Source: Ciona intestinalis
Taxonomy: Eukaryota; Chordata; Ascidiacea; Phlebobranchia; Cionidae
Direction of reading: 5' to 3'
Length of the DNA: 64,000 nucleotides
NCBI RefSeq assembly: GCF_000224145.3
Contig: NW_004190416.2
Location: 678,397 to 742,396, forward strand
The notes beneath the pieces were generated by a model. It was not told the origin of the DNA, did not search any database, and saw nothing but the letters and a program-made list of their open reading frames with translations. Position 1 is the first letter of the stretch, and each line of letters starts with the position of its first letter. The translations under genes were made by a program, and so were the position numbers. Below, in pieces: positions 33,701-45,200 of the stretch.

Positions 33701-35677
33701 AAGCTAATAGTATAACTACTATAACATATGCAGTTTGTGTAAAATTGGTGTTAAATTATTGAAGACGAACCCCGGTTTAAAAAGGTCTGATTTAGACCAT
33801 ACAACTAGTTTTTCGCTTGAATTATTATGTTGTAAACTTGCAATAAAAATTGGGTCATTTGGAATTCCTGATACATTACATAAATTACAGCAATACCAAC
33901 ATTTTATGCTTATCAGTTATCACGACATCGAACATTTATTCGTAATTATTTTTAGTACACATGTGATACTTTATATGTATTATTTGTTTCTATTACTACT
34001 TTATACGTAATACCGTTTAAAATTATAACCTACACCATGACCAATGCTTTGTAGTAACTAACTTTAAATATATTACCTTTCTACTAAACATGGCCCATTT
34101 AAACACATCATTTGTAAATAATTAATGGGACTCTAAACAAACAACTTATGTGTGGTGAGTCATGAATGATAGCAGATCGAAATGATTTGTGAACGATTTG
34201 TATCCCGTGAATTTAGCAGCCTTGCTCTTTAATTGACAGTTTTCTTTTAGCATTTTTTTCCTTGTTTGTGTTTTAATGACTTTTATTTTGCTGCTAATTT
34301 CCTTTTGTTATTTTATGTAATTACTAATTAGAGCTCTGTTACAGCAGAATATTTTTTCTTTAGCAGTTTTTTCTGTAGCGCATTTTTTTCACTGTCGTTT
34401 TGTTGCAAACTAAAAATTTCCTTCATTTTTTAATTAATCTGATCTTTGCTATTGTACTCAAAGAGAGAAATAAAAGTTTTGCCCGTGGTATTTGTAGATA
34501 ACTGTATTTAGGTGTCATGCTAAAAATAAGCGAGGGACTTTTTGTTAAAACCACAAACCATGGAATGTTGTTTAGTTGGTACAACAACAACAACATTTAT
34601 CAAACTCTAAAACACGTTCGCATTTATTGGGATGAGAAGTAACTAACTGTTTATTTATAATTAGTCTTATCTATTAGTTAGGAATGCTTTTAGAAACCGC
34701 GGTTTTATTGTTTTATTTATAGTTTGTGAGTTCACCACAAGTTTCAAGGTTGGTTCTGTTCAATATGTTTAGCCTGACCAGATATAATAAGGGGAAAGCA
34801 AAGTATTATATTATAGCAATAACAAATCATGCATTGCCTAAGTTTTGCTCCAATGGTAGAGTGGGGGTAGACGGGACACCTTCAGCACATAATATATCCA
34901 AATATCCCAATCGTGTTTTAACGATTAACAACGGTCTATAGAAGTTGTGAGGATACGGTTTTATAATTCTCTGAAAGTTCTTTGTTAACTTCCAAATTGG
35001 ACGAGAAAATAGAATAAAAGGTGTCCCAACTTCCCCCACCCTACTATTTATCATTAACCTGCATTTACATAGCTGTAAAACCCATTAGTTTATCACATAG
35101 TACCCATACCCACTGCTCAGTAGAGGCCTATTCAGTTTACTTTACCCTTGAGAAACACTGGCCAAGTATAATCCATACAGACTGGCCTACATCCCAGAAA
35201 CATGGGGTGTCACACTGTAAACCTTTACCCTTATAGATGCGCATACAATGTTGGGGTAATGGGCCAACTCTGGTCTAAATCCTGGGTACCATGGCTAATT
35301 ATGCTATAAGCCTTTACCAATATAGATGTGCAAACAATGTTGGGGAATATACCAACTCCGGCTTACATCCCAAGCCCCTTCACACATAAAGAATAGAATC
35401 CATGTACAATATTGTAGTAAATAAGCCTATATCCAAAGCCCCTGTTGTGGCTCACTGTATAGCTTCACCCATATAGAATAGAATCCATATATAAATACTC
35501 CAAATAAGTGAGCACCTTCACGCAATCGATGGGATACATAGCAGCGTGTTCCATCACCCCTGCTGCTGCCCCAGCTAACATATGAGTGGCCACGGGCCAT
35601 TCAACAGGTAATGCATCATAATCATCATTGTCCATAGTAGGTAAAATGTTTGTTTGATGTTCCGAAGCAAATGACAT
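30737..35677 (-). CDS. SLC25A37: Mitoferrin (SLC25A28/SLC25A37), mitochondrial iron importer
   Basis: Four exons, 345 residues: complement(join(30737..31329,31738..31794,32469..32694,35516..35677)), all phases consistent. The three carrier signatures are present: YPIDCVKT across the exon 1/2 junction, [13 protein letters not shown] across exons 3/4 and [12 protein letters not shown] in exon 4. Family-specific segments are [27 protein letters not shown] and [19 protein letters not shown], which match vertebrate mitoferrins rather than other SLC25 members. The protein should lie in the inner mitochondrial membrane with six helices and import iron for haem and Fe-S synthesis. Whether it equals mitoferrin 1 or 2 cannot be said; a pre-duplication orthologue is expected. 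The first intron is 2.8 kb and holds several repeats. Confidence 0.94.
31950..32150 (+). repeat. 97-bp unit fragments
   Basis: Two diverged units in the mitoferrin intron 31795-32468 (TGGGCCAATTCTGGCCTAAA, GGACCTCACCCACATAAAAT). Confidence 0.7.
32310..32445. repeat. GGCGCCAAACC-type interspersed element
   Basis: Left end AGGCGCCAAACCTGGGGTGG, then GGGTAGGCCTACCC; opposite in orientation to the copy at 29925. It ends close to the donor of mitoferrin exon 2. Confidence 0.7.
33505..33645. repeat. GGCGCCAAACC-type interspersed element
   Basis: AGGCACCAAACCTGGGGTGG at the left and CTACCTATCCTTGCTTCCCC at the right, in mitoferrin intron 1. A hAT-like end (CAGAGCTTCCCAAACTTTTT) follows at about 33653. 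Confidence 0.65.
34856..35046. mobile_element. MITE, same family
   Basis: Ends AGAGTGGGGGTAGACGGGAC and GTCCCAACTTCCCCCACCCT, about 190 bp, in mitoferrin intron 1. Confidence 0.85.
35170..35500 (+). repeat. 97-bp minisatellite, degenerate
   Basis: Three to four decayed units (CAATGTTGGGGTAATGGGCC, TTCACCCATATAGAATAGAA), ending 16 bp from the donor of mitoferrin exon 1. Confidence 0.8.
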
Positions 35678-36279
35678 CCGTAATCACTCAAGCAGAACTT
35701 GGAAACAATAGACTTTCTTCTGCAATAATAGACGAAACTCAAGGCCCTATCTCTAACTAATAATATTAATGCTTAATACATCTGAAAATCAGTAAAGTAT
35801 TGAAATTGGTTAGCTGGCCTTACCACTGTATGCCTTATTAAAAGTATAAAATTGAGTTCTATTTAATGGGATATGGTTTAAGTGACAGCAATTGTACAAA
35901 TTATGCAAACTTTGCAAAAGACAGGGATAACTAGACGTGAAGTACTATGAAACAAATTTGGTTTATTGGTTCAATTGTTAACTGATTAATGTAGTGCAAA
36001 AAAACCCACGTAGGTTTGTCATCATAGTTTATAAAAACTACTACCATACAATGGTTGAACTTTTATCAATATGTAGACATTTTCTAACAAAATCGCATGA
36101 CCGTTAGTACATTACATAACTTGGGGCAGTTACTTTGAACAAATTAACTTTTGCTTTCCAACAAACAGGCAGACAAACCACAGCAAAGCAGGGAAGTTAT
36201 GGCGCGCATATTAATTGAAGTTAGAAAATGGAACCAGGAAATATCAAATCAATTAACTTCATTGGAACATGCTTGCATG
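35678..36279. other. 5' flank of mitoferrin
   Basis: Contains a weak fragment of the GGCGCCAAACC-type element at about 35918-36010 (GACAGGGATAACTAGACG). No gene seen. Confidence 0.4.
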
Positions 36280-36620
36280 GCGTGCCTCACTGTAGGACCT
36301 CACCCATATAGAATGGAATGTGCATATACAATGTTCGGGTAATGGGCCAACTCTGGCCTAATTTTTAGGTTTTCTGTCACGCCTCACTGTAGGACCTCAC
36401 CCATATAGAATAGAATGTGCATATACAATGTTCGGGTAATGAGCCAACTCTGATTTAAATCCCAGGTCCCAAAGTATGTCTTGCCATAGGATCTTACCCG
36501 TATAGAACAGCCTACTTAATGGTTTTAAGTGTTTGACTTTTAAGATTAATTGTGCATATGCAAAGTTGGGGTAATGTACCAACTGTGGTCTAAATCTGCA
36601 GTCCAATTGCGTGCCACATT
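36280..36620 (+). repeat. 97-bp minisatellite, short array
   Basis: About three copies (GCGTGCCTCACTGTAGGACC, GTGCATATACAATGTTCGGG). Confidence 0.88.
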
Positions 36621-36874
36621 GTAGGACTTTTCCTCAATGTAGCAGCAGACAAATTCAAAACTATTACCATTTATATTAATTGCTAAAAATTGCCAATTGT
36701 TCATATTATTTATATTGGGAGGTAAATAGACCATTAATGGATTTCAGCAAACTTTAGTCTGGCTATTAAAAAAATAAAACATCTTTACACCACCATTTAC
36801 TCAGTATAAAACTAAAGCTTTACAAAATGTCAAAATACATACACTTATAGAATCCATATTAAACATCACTTTTG

Positions 36875-37049
36875 GAGGCTAGTGAAGAATCTTCCCCCCA
36901 CCTTATTTGCTAACCCCTAGGTTAGGGGGTTAGGTGTTGATGGTTAGGGGGTTAGTGGTTATAGGGGTTAGTAGTTAGTGGTTATAGGGGTTAGGAGTTA
37001 GTGGTTAGCAAATATGGTGGGGGGGGGGAGGAGATTCTTCACTAGCACC
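36875..37049. mobile_element. MITE with 8-bp target duplication and telomere-like interior
   Basis: A 175-bp element flanked on both sides by CACTTTTG (36867-36874 and 37050-37057). Inverted ends are GGCTAGTGAAGAATC and GATTCTTCACTAGC. The interior is a degenerate run of GGGGTTAGTGGTTATA-like units, similar to telomere repeats. The 8-bp duplication suggests the hAT superfamily. Confidence 0.85.
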
Positions 37050-37057
37050 CACTTTTG

Positions 37058-38073
37058 TTCAAACCCCATCAGATAACGTTTTTAAGCATTGCACCACACT
37101 ATGTAAGAAAATGTAATCATGAAACCAAACTGCATGAAAACTATATTTACTTAAAACACAATTAACCAACAAGGGAAATCATATAATTAGGCAACTCTAA
37201 AATCCACGAAAACAAAATTAACGTACAACAAGCTGCATAACCGTATACATAAATTTGCAGCATAATTATGCATCGTATCTAATGTAACAATTCCGTTTTT
37301 CATTTAAATTGTTCAATATCAAACTGCATGCTGTCTAAACATCAATACTACTACTACTATCAATTCAACATAGCTACGTAAAACGCGTAAACTCTCACAA
37401 AACGTTTGTCATTATTACCAAACAAACGAAACGTTGAGTGAATCTCGTGGCGCGCGCCGCGACCATGTGACGTCATCAACAAACGTTGTCCATGATTCAG
37501 CAACAAAATTTCTTGCTCCTCGAAAAATGTCAAACTTTGTTCACGTAAATTTTTAGTTGCTTGGTAATTACATAAATTTAAATAATTTATAACGACCTAT
37601 TTAGATGTTTTAACAAGTAGATATTAACAATCTATTGCTATTTTAAATATTTAGGAATGCGTGCTATGTATTAGCACTTTTTTATATTTTATAAATTTTA
37701 GATTTGCTTAGATTATTTTATTATTAGCATTTCGCAAAAATAAATAAGAAAAAAGAAACTCAGATAAATATTGATAAAATTTTGTTATTTATAAATATTT
37801 CTCCTGGTATCCATTTTAAGTTTAAACCGCCGAATAGAAACCGTATAAAACAAATCTACTTTTTTTAAAATAGGGGAGTCCAATAAGGGTTGAAATTTAA
37901 ATTTACAAACGTAACAGGGTATTGTACTCAAAACAATGAAAAATAAATACCTTTAAATAAGATAAAACTTTAGTCTTCGAATGCAGTAGGGAATATCAAA
38001 TTAACAAGAAAGCATAGCTTTAATAATAGGCCACGTGTACTACAACTTTATTATAAAGGGAAATTTAGATATA
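37058..38073. other. AT-rich intergenic stretch
   Basis: No gene or repeat recognised. A short GC-rich block with GTGACGTCATCAAC lies at about 37440-37490. Confidence 0.4.
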
Positions 38074-38237
38074 GTAGGGTGGGAGAAGATGGGACACCTT
38101 TTTATTCTATTTTCTCCTCCAATTTGGTAGTAAACAAACATTCAACGATTTTTTATGTTTATCCTCACGGCTCCCATAGACCGTTGTTAATTGTTTAAAA
38201 CACGATCAGGACATCCCATCTTCCCCCACCCTAATAT
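38074..38237. mobile_element. MITE, same family, shortened
   Basis: Ends AGGGTGGGAGAAGATGGGAC and CATCCCATCTTCCCCCACCC; about 160 bp, lacking part of the interior. A SINE tail fragment follows at about 38255-38305. Confidence 0.83.
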
Positions 38238-38305
38238 ACTATATATGAACGAATAAAACTTACTTTATCCTCGCGTGGCCGGAAAAGGACAGTCATTATA
38301 ACACA

Positions 38306-41262
38306 AAAAAAAATTGTTATAGGTCTTTTAATTTCTATGAGCGAAATAAATTAATTTATGTTTAAATACGAACTCTAAATAATCCGCCTCCCGAGCCTGT
38401 TCCGGTATTTTTAACTTTGCGGATGAACTATAGCGGATGATAAACTTTATAACTATAATTAAATACACAACGACGCTATGACGTCATTGCTTGAAATGAC
38501 GTAGAAATTTGACGTCATTCTTCAGTGACGTATCAAGATATTGACGTCATAACACTAAGCAATAAAGCAGAAAGTAAGTTCTTTGATAATTTATTTTGCA
38601 ACAATACGAATTATATACACAAAATAAACTAAACTTGTTGACTTTACTGAAGCTTCTGAAAAATAGAAACAGGATTAAAATACCTTCATAATTTATGTGG
38701 CTGGCGTTGGTGGAAAGCCACTACGGCACGACAAGCCCCCAGCCAATGGTAGTGGGTTTCTACTCTGGTGAGAAACCCTTTGCTGGATAGACCTTACCCA
38801 AGCAAGGTTAAACTAACCGTCAGACAAAAATAGTAAGGAACACACCAACAAAAAGACAAAAATAGTACAACGAGTGCAGCGACATACATGTGCCAAACAT
38901 GCAACAAACACAACAGCTCAATCATACAAAAAGGGGGCAAAGTCAAAAAGTAATTAACGAGGACATAATCATTGAAACATCTACAAATAAAATATGGTTC
39001 AAATCCTGAAGGATAATCATCTGCAGTGTACACCATATTAAATGTCCGACCGCAAGGAGTCGAAGCCAACAACAGCTCCGCATGTCCCAATCAAAAGGTG
39101 AGTCGCCATGTTGGTACCGCGATACTCTCGTCGTATCTTCACACAATATAATAACGTCCGGGTGTTACGCACCGCATCGACCGTTACAAAACTGCGTCAG
39201 GTTGTTACGAACCGCATTGACAGTGACCCAAGACCGAGCGTAGCATCACTGGCGGCGACATCGACGCAACACCCTAACCGTTAAGTAACTCAATCAAAAC
39301 TGACGTAACCGCACCAGACGCAGGGTCATGACAATGCTCTGGCCCACCGTATCGACGCCGTAGCGCAATTGTGACGTGGCCATCGTCCCAATCGCGTTAC
39401 ATGACGTTTTAATATAAAGTATGTCAAGTGGAAAGTTTATGTTACAGTATATTAAATGGATTTCTATTAACTTTATGCGCATATTATACTGCGTGTTAAT
39501 ATTACTCGAGTATTTGTGTACCAACATATCGTTCTCACCAAGCGATTAGGACAATACAGAACCGCTAAAGGCTTCGACCTTTGCAGACGAAGTACACAAT
39601 AGAGTGTACAACAACAAAATCGGATCCAGCAAGATGTTCGCCATAGTTTTATTGCATATATTTCAAAGACATGCAAAATGCACTATAGTAGTGACTGACT
39701 AAAAATAGCTGGCAACATTAGGTCCAGCAGAATAAAGGAGAGCAACGCAGACAAGACACACATACAACACACAGCATACCCTTCAAACCTCAAACTTCAA
39801 ACCGTGTATCCTTATCGGCGTCTTTGTTCTTTGGCTGCAATGTAGGATAGTTACGTCACAGTTATACGTAGTAGTTTTACGTAACAGACTGAAAATTCAC
39901 TGATTCTTCAAGTTTATTCTACATATAAATTAATTTAAAAGTTGTCGTTTATTACTAAATATAAACACAGATATACAATACCTTTTAAATGCGTTTTCTT
40001 CGGCAGCTGTATTCGCGGATTCTTCTGCTAAGTGTAATTGTTAAATCAGATTATATATTATAACGTCATAACTACTTTTATTCTTCATTCGCGCCATGGC
40101 CCGCTTGATCCTCTGTGACGTCACATACCTTGTTCTGCAAAGTCCAACTTTAAAATTCTATTTAAAGCAAAATAAGTTTGTGACAAAACAATGAACTTAC
40201 GAAGTGGGTTCTTCTGTTGCGTCATCACCACTTCGTGACGTCACATAGTTGATGTTTCTAAAAAAGTGCTTATGTACGTAATAATGTCAATTGTGATTTA
40301 TACTTTACCAATTCTTTGATCTTCTTGCTTCGCGCTCATGGGCAAATATAATTAGAATATACAAGTAATGTGCCTTCGACGCAAAACGCGCATGGGGCCC
40401 CATGAAAAAAACGTCGCCAAACGAAAGGGTAGACCAGTCGCGTGTTGTTCAGCCGTGACGTAACGAAACTAATGACGTAACAATAGCACGAGCGCGGCGA
40501 ACGAATTTTAAACCACTGCGTGGGATTGTGACGTAACAGAACGCGGCGATTTTGAACCGAGATATTATGTGACGTCGCGCGTAACGTCAAAAAAAGAATC
40601 ATCGAGACTGAATAATAAAATAAAAAGAACGTCCCGGGATTTACATTCAAAACGAAAGGCAAAAAACTTGTAGCATAAAATTAGATATAAAATATATAAA
40701 GTAATGTAGTAAGATTGCTGTATAATGAAGCGATATGTTATAGTAAATACTATGCCATAATATAATACTATAAATGTAATCGAATAATATACTTAACTCA
40801 AGTCTTGCAAGAAATCTTCCTAAAACCTTCCAACTTGTAACCTGGTGTGGAACCAACTTCATCTAAACTGGTAACTCGCCATGAACAAGAGCCGTTTTAT
40901 GCGCGGAGCAATCAAGGAGGGCGCAATCAGCTGGTGCGAAGCGCCTGTCACGTGACCAATCTAACCAATCAGCTTCAAGGATTGAATTGCAGACTGGCTG
41001 TGACGTCAGTTCAACATTGTGAGGCAATAAACTAAATTCACAATGATTCGCGACTAAACCTCGGGAAAATGGCTTGCTATAGCATGCATCAACGTTAATT
41101 CTATTTAATTCATTTTTAACGGTCATCACAATTGTATTGGCGTGTACATACATAACTATATGGAATATTGTTTTATTTGTTCCACCGATTGCAATAACAA
41201 GACCATATTCTCTAATACAGAAGTCATTGTATGTTTGTTTCTTTTGCAAAGACTAATGATGT
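38306..41262. other. non-coding region rich in TGACGTCA words; possible small exons
   Basis: No gene could be proved. TGACGTCA or close variants recur at about 38477-38550, 40116, 40236, 40455-40580 and 40999, resembling CRE/ATF sites. On the minus strand short segments bounded by AG and GT occur at about 40309-40339 (ATG, MSAKQEDQRI), 40201-40230, 40129-40134, 39982-40028 and 39807-39835; their reading frames do not join cleanly. The 38690-39300 block has a repeated GTTGGTGG/TGGTAGTGGG character but no match I know. Confidence 0.3.
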
Positions 41263-41990
41263 CATTAGTAGAGTGGGAAAGATGGGACACCTTCTCATTC
41301 TATTTTCTCGTACATCAGTAAAATTAAAAAAAATAAATGACAACGATATATAACAGACGAATAGAAAACAATGAGGGCAACTAAGCTGTATAATAAGACT
41401 GTCTTAACATCTGTGTTTTAATTTACAGCATAAAAAATGAATCAAAAATAACGTCCTATTGCGGTATAAAAATAGAAAATGAACGCCCAACGACCGTACA
41501 TTGTAAGTGTGAAAGAAATGTTCTGACGTATTTGTTTTTAAACATAAATCAAGACGAAACGTCGTATTACAGATATCGCAAGCTTTGATATTAGCTGTTG
41601 GAATCATTCAGTAAAGCAACTATATTTTAAAAGCGTATGATATCCTTGGGCAAAACACATTTTACAACAGAAAAAAAGCCGGCGCAAAATATCACCTAAA
41701 AGCAAATGAAACACTCACAAAGTTACATATACATGGTAAACGAACGACTGTCGGTTTCCAGCCACGCAAGGATAAAGTAAGTTACATTCAGCCCACAAAG
41801 TTGCATACGTGGGTTGTCTAAATTATCAGCCATACATAAAAAAAATCTCCAAAAAAATAATAATCACCCACAAAGTAACATACATGGTAACTCGTAAGCT
41901 GGCACGAGGTGTTAAACCCGTGTTATAACGACTGTCGTTTTCCGGCCATGCGAGGATAAAGTAAGTTACATTCATACTTGGTATCTGTAC
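41263..41990. repeat. MITE end and SINE copies
   Basis: One MITE terminus (AGAGTGGGAAAGATGGGACA, 41268-41310) without its partner, then SINE tails at about 41690-41800 and 41860-41990 (GTAACTCGTAAGCTGGCACG, CGACTGTCGTTTTCCGGCC). Confidence 0.65.
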
Positions 41991-42021
41991 AGTAACCGTA
42001 GTACGGTTTAGAAATAGAACA

Positions 42022-42244
42022 TATAGTGGGGTGGGGGAAGATGGGACACCTTTAGCACATAATATCCAAACATCCTGATCGTGTTTTAAACAATTAACAA
42101 CGGTGCATGGGAGTTGTGAATATACAGTTTCATAAATTTTGAATGTTTTTTTTGCTTACTACCAAATTGGAAGAGAAAATAGAATAGAAAAATAGAAGAG
42201 AAAATAGAATGAACAGGTGTCCCATCTTCCCCCACCCTACTGTA
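42022..42244. mobile_element. MITE, same family
   Basis: Ends GGGTGGGGGAAGATGGGACA and GTCCCATCTTCCCCCACCCT. An internal duplication of GAAGAGAAAATAGAAT (about 42168-42205) makes it longer (223 bp). It ends 20 bp from the stop codon of the TPR gene. Confidence 0.87.
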
Positions 42245-42264
42245 AGTAGATCAATAACATTCAT

Positions 42265-45200
42265 TCATATCGGTTGCCTCCGTTGTGTGCTTGCAAGTAG
42301 TCTTATCGTATTATTAACACATTTGTCCTTTTTCCTGTCAGAGCTCCAATCCTTTGCCGATTTCTGCCGTTCCAATGCTTTAGAAAACATAACCTCAGCT
42401 TCTTCGAACTTCTCCATTCTTAGAAACTCCACGGCAAGGTTATGGCTGCTGATTCCATACACAGCGTGGTCCTGAGCCCCAGCGCCGTAGCCTTCCTCCA
42501 TAACTTCTAAACACTTCTTGAGGCTCCGAATTTTGTCGTCATATAAATACCCGTTGCTGTAATCGTCCCCCAACCTTGAATACGCTGTCCCTAACTTCCA
42601 CGTCTCGCATTTTCTTGTTCTGTATATTCGGTCGATCATTTCTGTTAACCTTGAATGAATAAATAAATGAATGTTACTTGTTTAACCTCACATGGCGGGA
42701 TAACGACAGTCATTATAACACGGGTGTTCTGTTTCATACACCTCGTGCCAGCTTACAAGTTACCACATATGTAACTTATTTATCCTCACATGGCGGGGCA
42801 ACTACCGTCGTTATAATACGAGTGTTCTGTTTCATACACCTCGTGTCAGCTTACGAGTTACAACCTATGTAACTTTGTGGGTGATCATTTTTATGTATGA
42901 CTGACAGCTTATACAACCCATTAGTGACCACTGTGTTGGGAAAATTGCGGTTAGGTGTCTTGCCCAAGGACACATACGCCAACAATGGTAGCAGCGTCGA
43001 GCCACTACCTATGTGAAGGCCTGCGTGTATGCACTATATACTACCACAGCACTCGTACCTTATAAGTGACTGCCGAGTAAACTGCGTAAGTTGTTCGTTA
43101 AAACGTGGGATATCCATGTTCTGTAATCCAGTCATGCAGTTAAGAATCCCCGTTGCGCCTGAGTCCGCGTTCCTACATCGCTCAAAGATGTCAGCTGAGC
43201 AGTTGTAGATCCAAGCCGCTCTGGAGAATGCGGAACTCTGCGCGTATCTTTAAGAATGATAGATTTAATATACAATGCTGTTCGATAAGCTAAATATATA
43301 TATCACATAATTTCTCATGTTTCCTAGAATTGTGTTCTTAACAATTTCAGCGCTCTTGGGGTAATGAGGATGGACGGTTTGTATGATTCGGTAAATAATC
43401 TTTGTTTACCACCAAATGGGACGAGAAAAGAGAATGAAAATATAAACCAATTTAACCCAACATACTAATATTTGAAACAAAACAGACGTGTGCCTCTACA
43501 CTCGAGAAAGACACAAATCGAAAGCATCCATTCATTGTTACCATGCAGATAGACTTTACTTACCTTTCGCCGATCTCTCTGATACTTTCGGCAAAGTTGG
43601 AGCTGAATTCGTCACCAGAAGCTGCCGTCTCTTTCAGCAGTCGTATCGCGTCAGAGAAATACCTGAATATAAATAAACGTATGTAACTTATTTATCCTCA
43701 CATGGCGAGGATAACGACAGTCGTTATAACATGGCCGTTCTGTTTCATACACCTCGTGCCAGCTTACAAGTTACCACGTATGTTACTTCGTGGGTGGTTG
43801 TTTTCCTACCTCATACTATCATCGAGCCGGCCACAATGACGTAGAGTGAATGCAAACTTTAAAAGAAACGTTGTTCGTCCATTCCCTGCAACACTGACCA
43901 TGCATTTTTCGAATAATGGTAATGCTTGTTTGTATTCTTTCAACTCCCAAAGCGTGTGGGCGTCGTCTGCAATGCAAAACAATGTAACTAGCTTGCATGT
44001 ATATACATATAGTGAACAATACACTTAAAAGCTTATAACATGGGTGTTTCTTATACACCAGATACACATTGTGCATTCATACACCTCATGCTCACTGTCG
44101 AGTTATAACATGGGTGTCTTCTTATACACCAGGCACACATGGTGTATTCATACACCTCATGCTCACTGTCGAGTTATAACATGAGTGTTTCTTATACACC
44201 AGATACACATGGTGTATTCATACACCTCATGCTTACTGTCGAGTTATAACATGGGTGTCTTCTTATACACCAGACACACATGGTGTATTCATACACCTCA
44301 TGCTCACTGTCGAGTTATAACATGCGGGTCTTCTTATACACCAGATACACATGGTGTATTCATACACCTCATGCTCACTGTCGAGTTATAACATGTGTGT
44401 CTTCTTATACACCAGACACACATGGTGTGGTTATACACCTCATGCTCACTGTCAAGTTATAACATGTGTGTCTTCTTATACACCAGATACACATTGTGTA
44501 CTCATACACTTCATGCTCACTGTCAAGTTATAACATGGGTGTCTTCTTATACACCAGGCACATATGGTGTGGTTATACACCTCATGCTCACTGTTTAGTT
44601 ATAATATGGGTGTCTTCTTATACACCAGATACACATTGTGTATTCATACACCTCATGCTCACTGTCGAGTTATAACATGTGTGTCTTCTTATACACCAGA
44701 CACACATGGTGTGGTTATACACCTCATGCTCACTGTCAAGTTATAACATGTGTGTCTTCTTATATGCTCACTTCGAGTTATAACATGCTGGGTGTCTTCT
44801 TATATGCTCACTATCGAGTTATAACATGGGTGTCTTCTTATATGCTCACTGTCGAGCTATAACATGGACGTCTTCTTATACACCAGACACACATGGTGTA
44901 TTCATACACCTTATACTTTACTGCTAAATAGCACACACATATATATATTGGCTTACCTTCCGCAAGGCTTAGCAAGTCGAACATGAAAGGTGTTGATACG
45001 GCAGTCTGTGTGTCTGTAGTTATATAAATTTGCGTCAGGGGAAAAAAATGCAAAAACAGTTACATACGTGGTAACTGGTAAATAGGGACGAGGTGTATGA
45101 AACAGAACACCCGTGTTATAACGAATGTCGTTGCCCCACCATGCGAGGATAAATAAGTTACATACGTGGTAACTTGTAAGCGGGCACGAGATGTATGAAA

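Noticed and set aside
33653-33790. Complete hAT MITE
   Set aside because: A typical left end (CAGAGCTTCCCAAACTTTTT) is present, but no convincing right end or matching 8-bp flank duplication was found.
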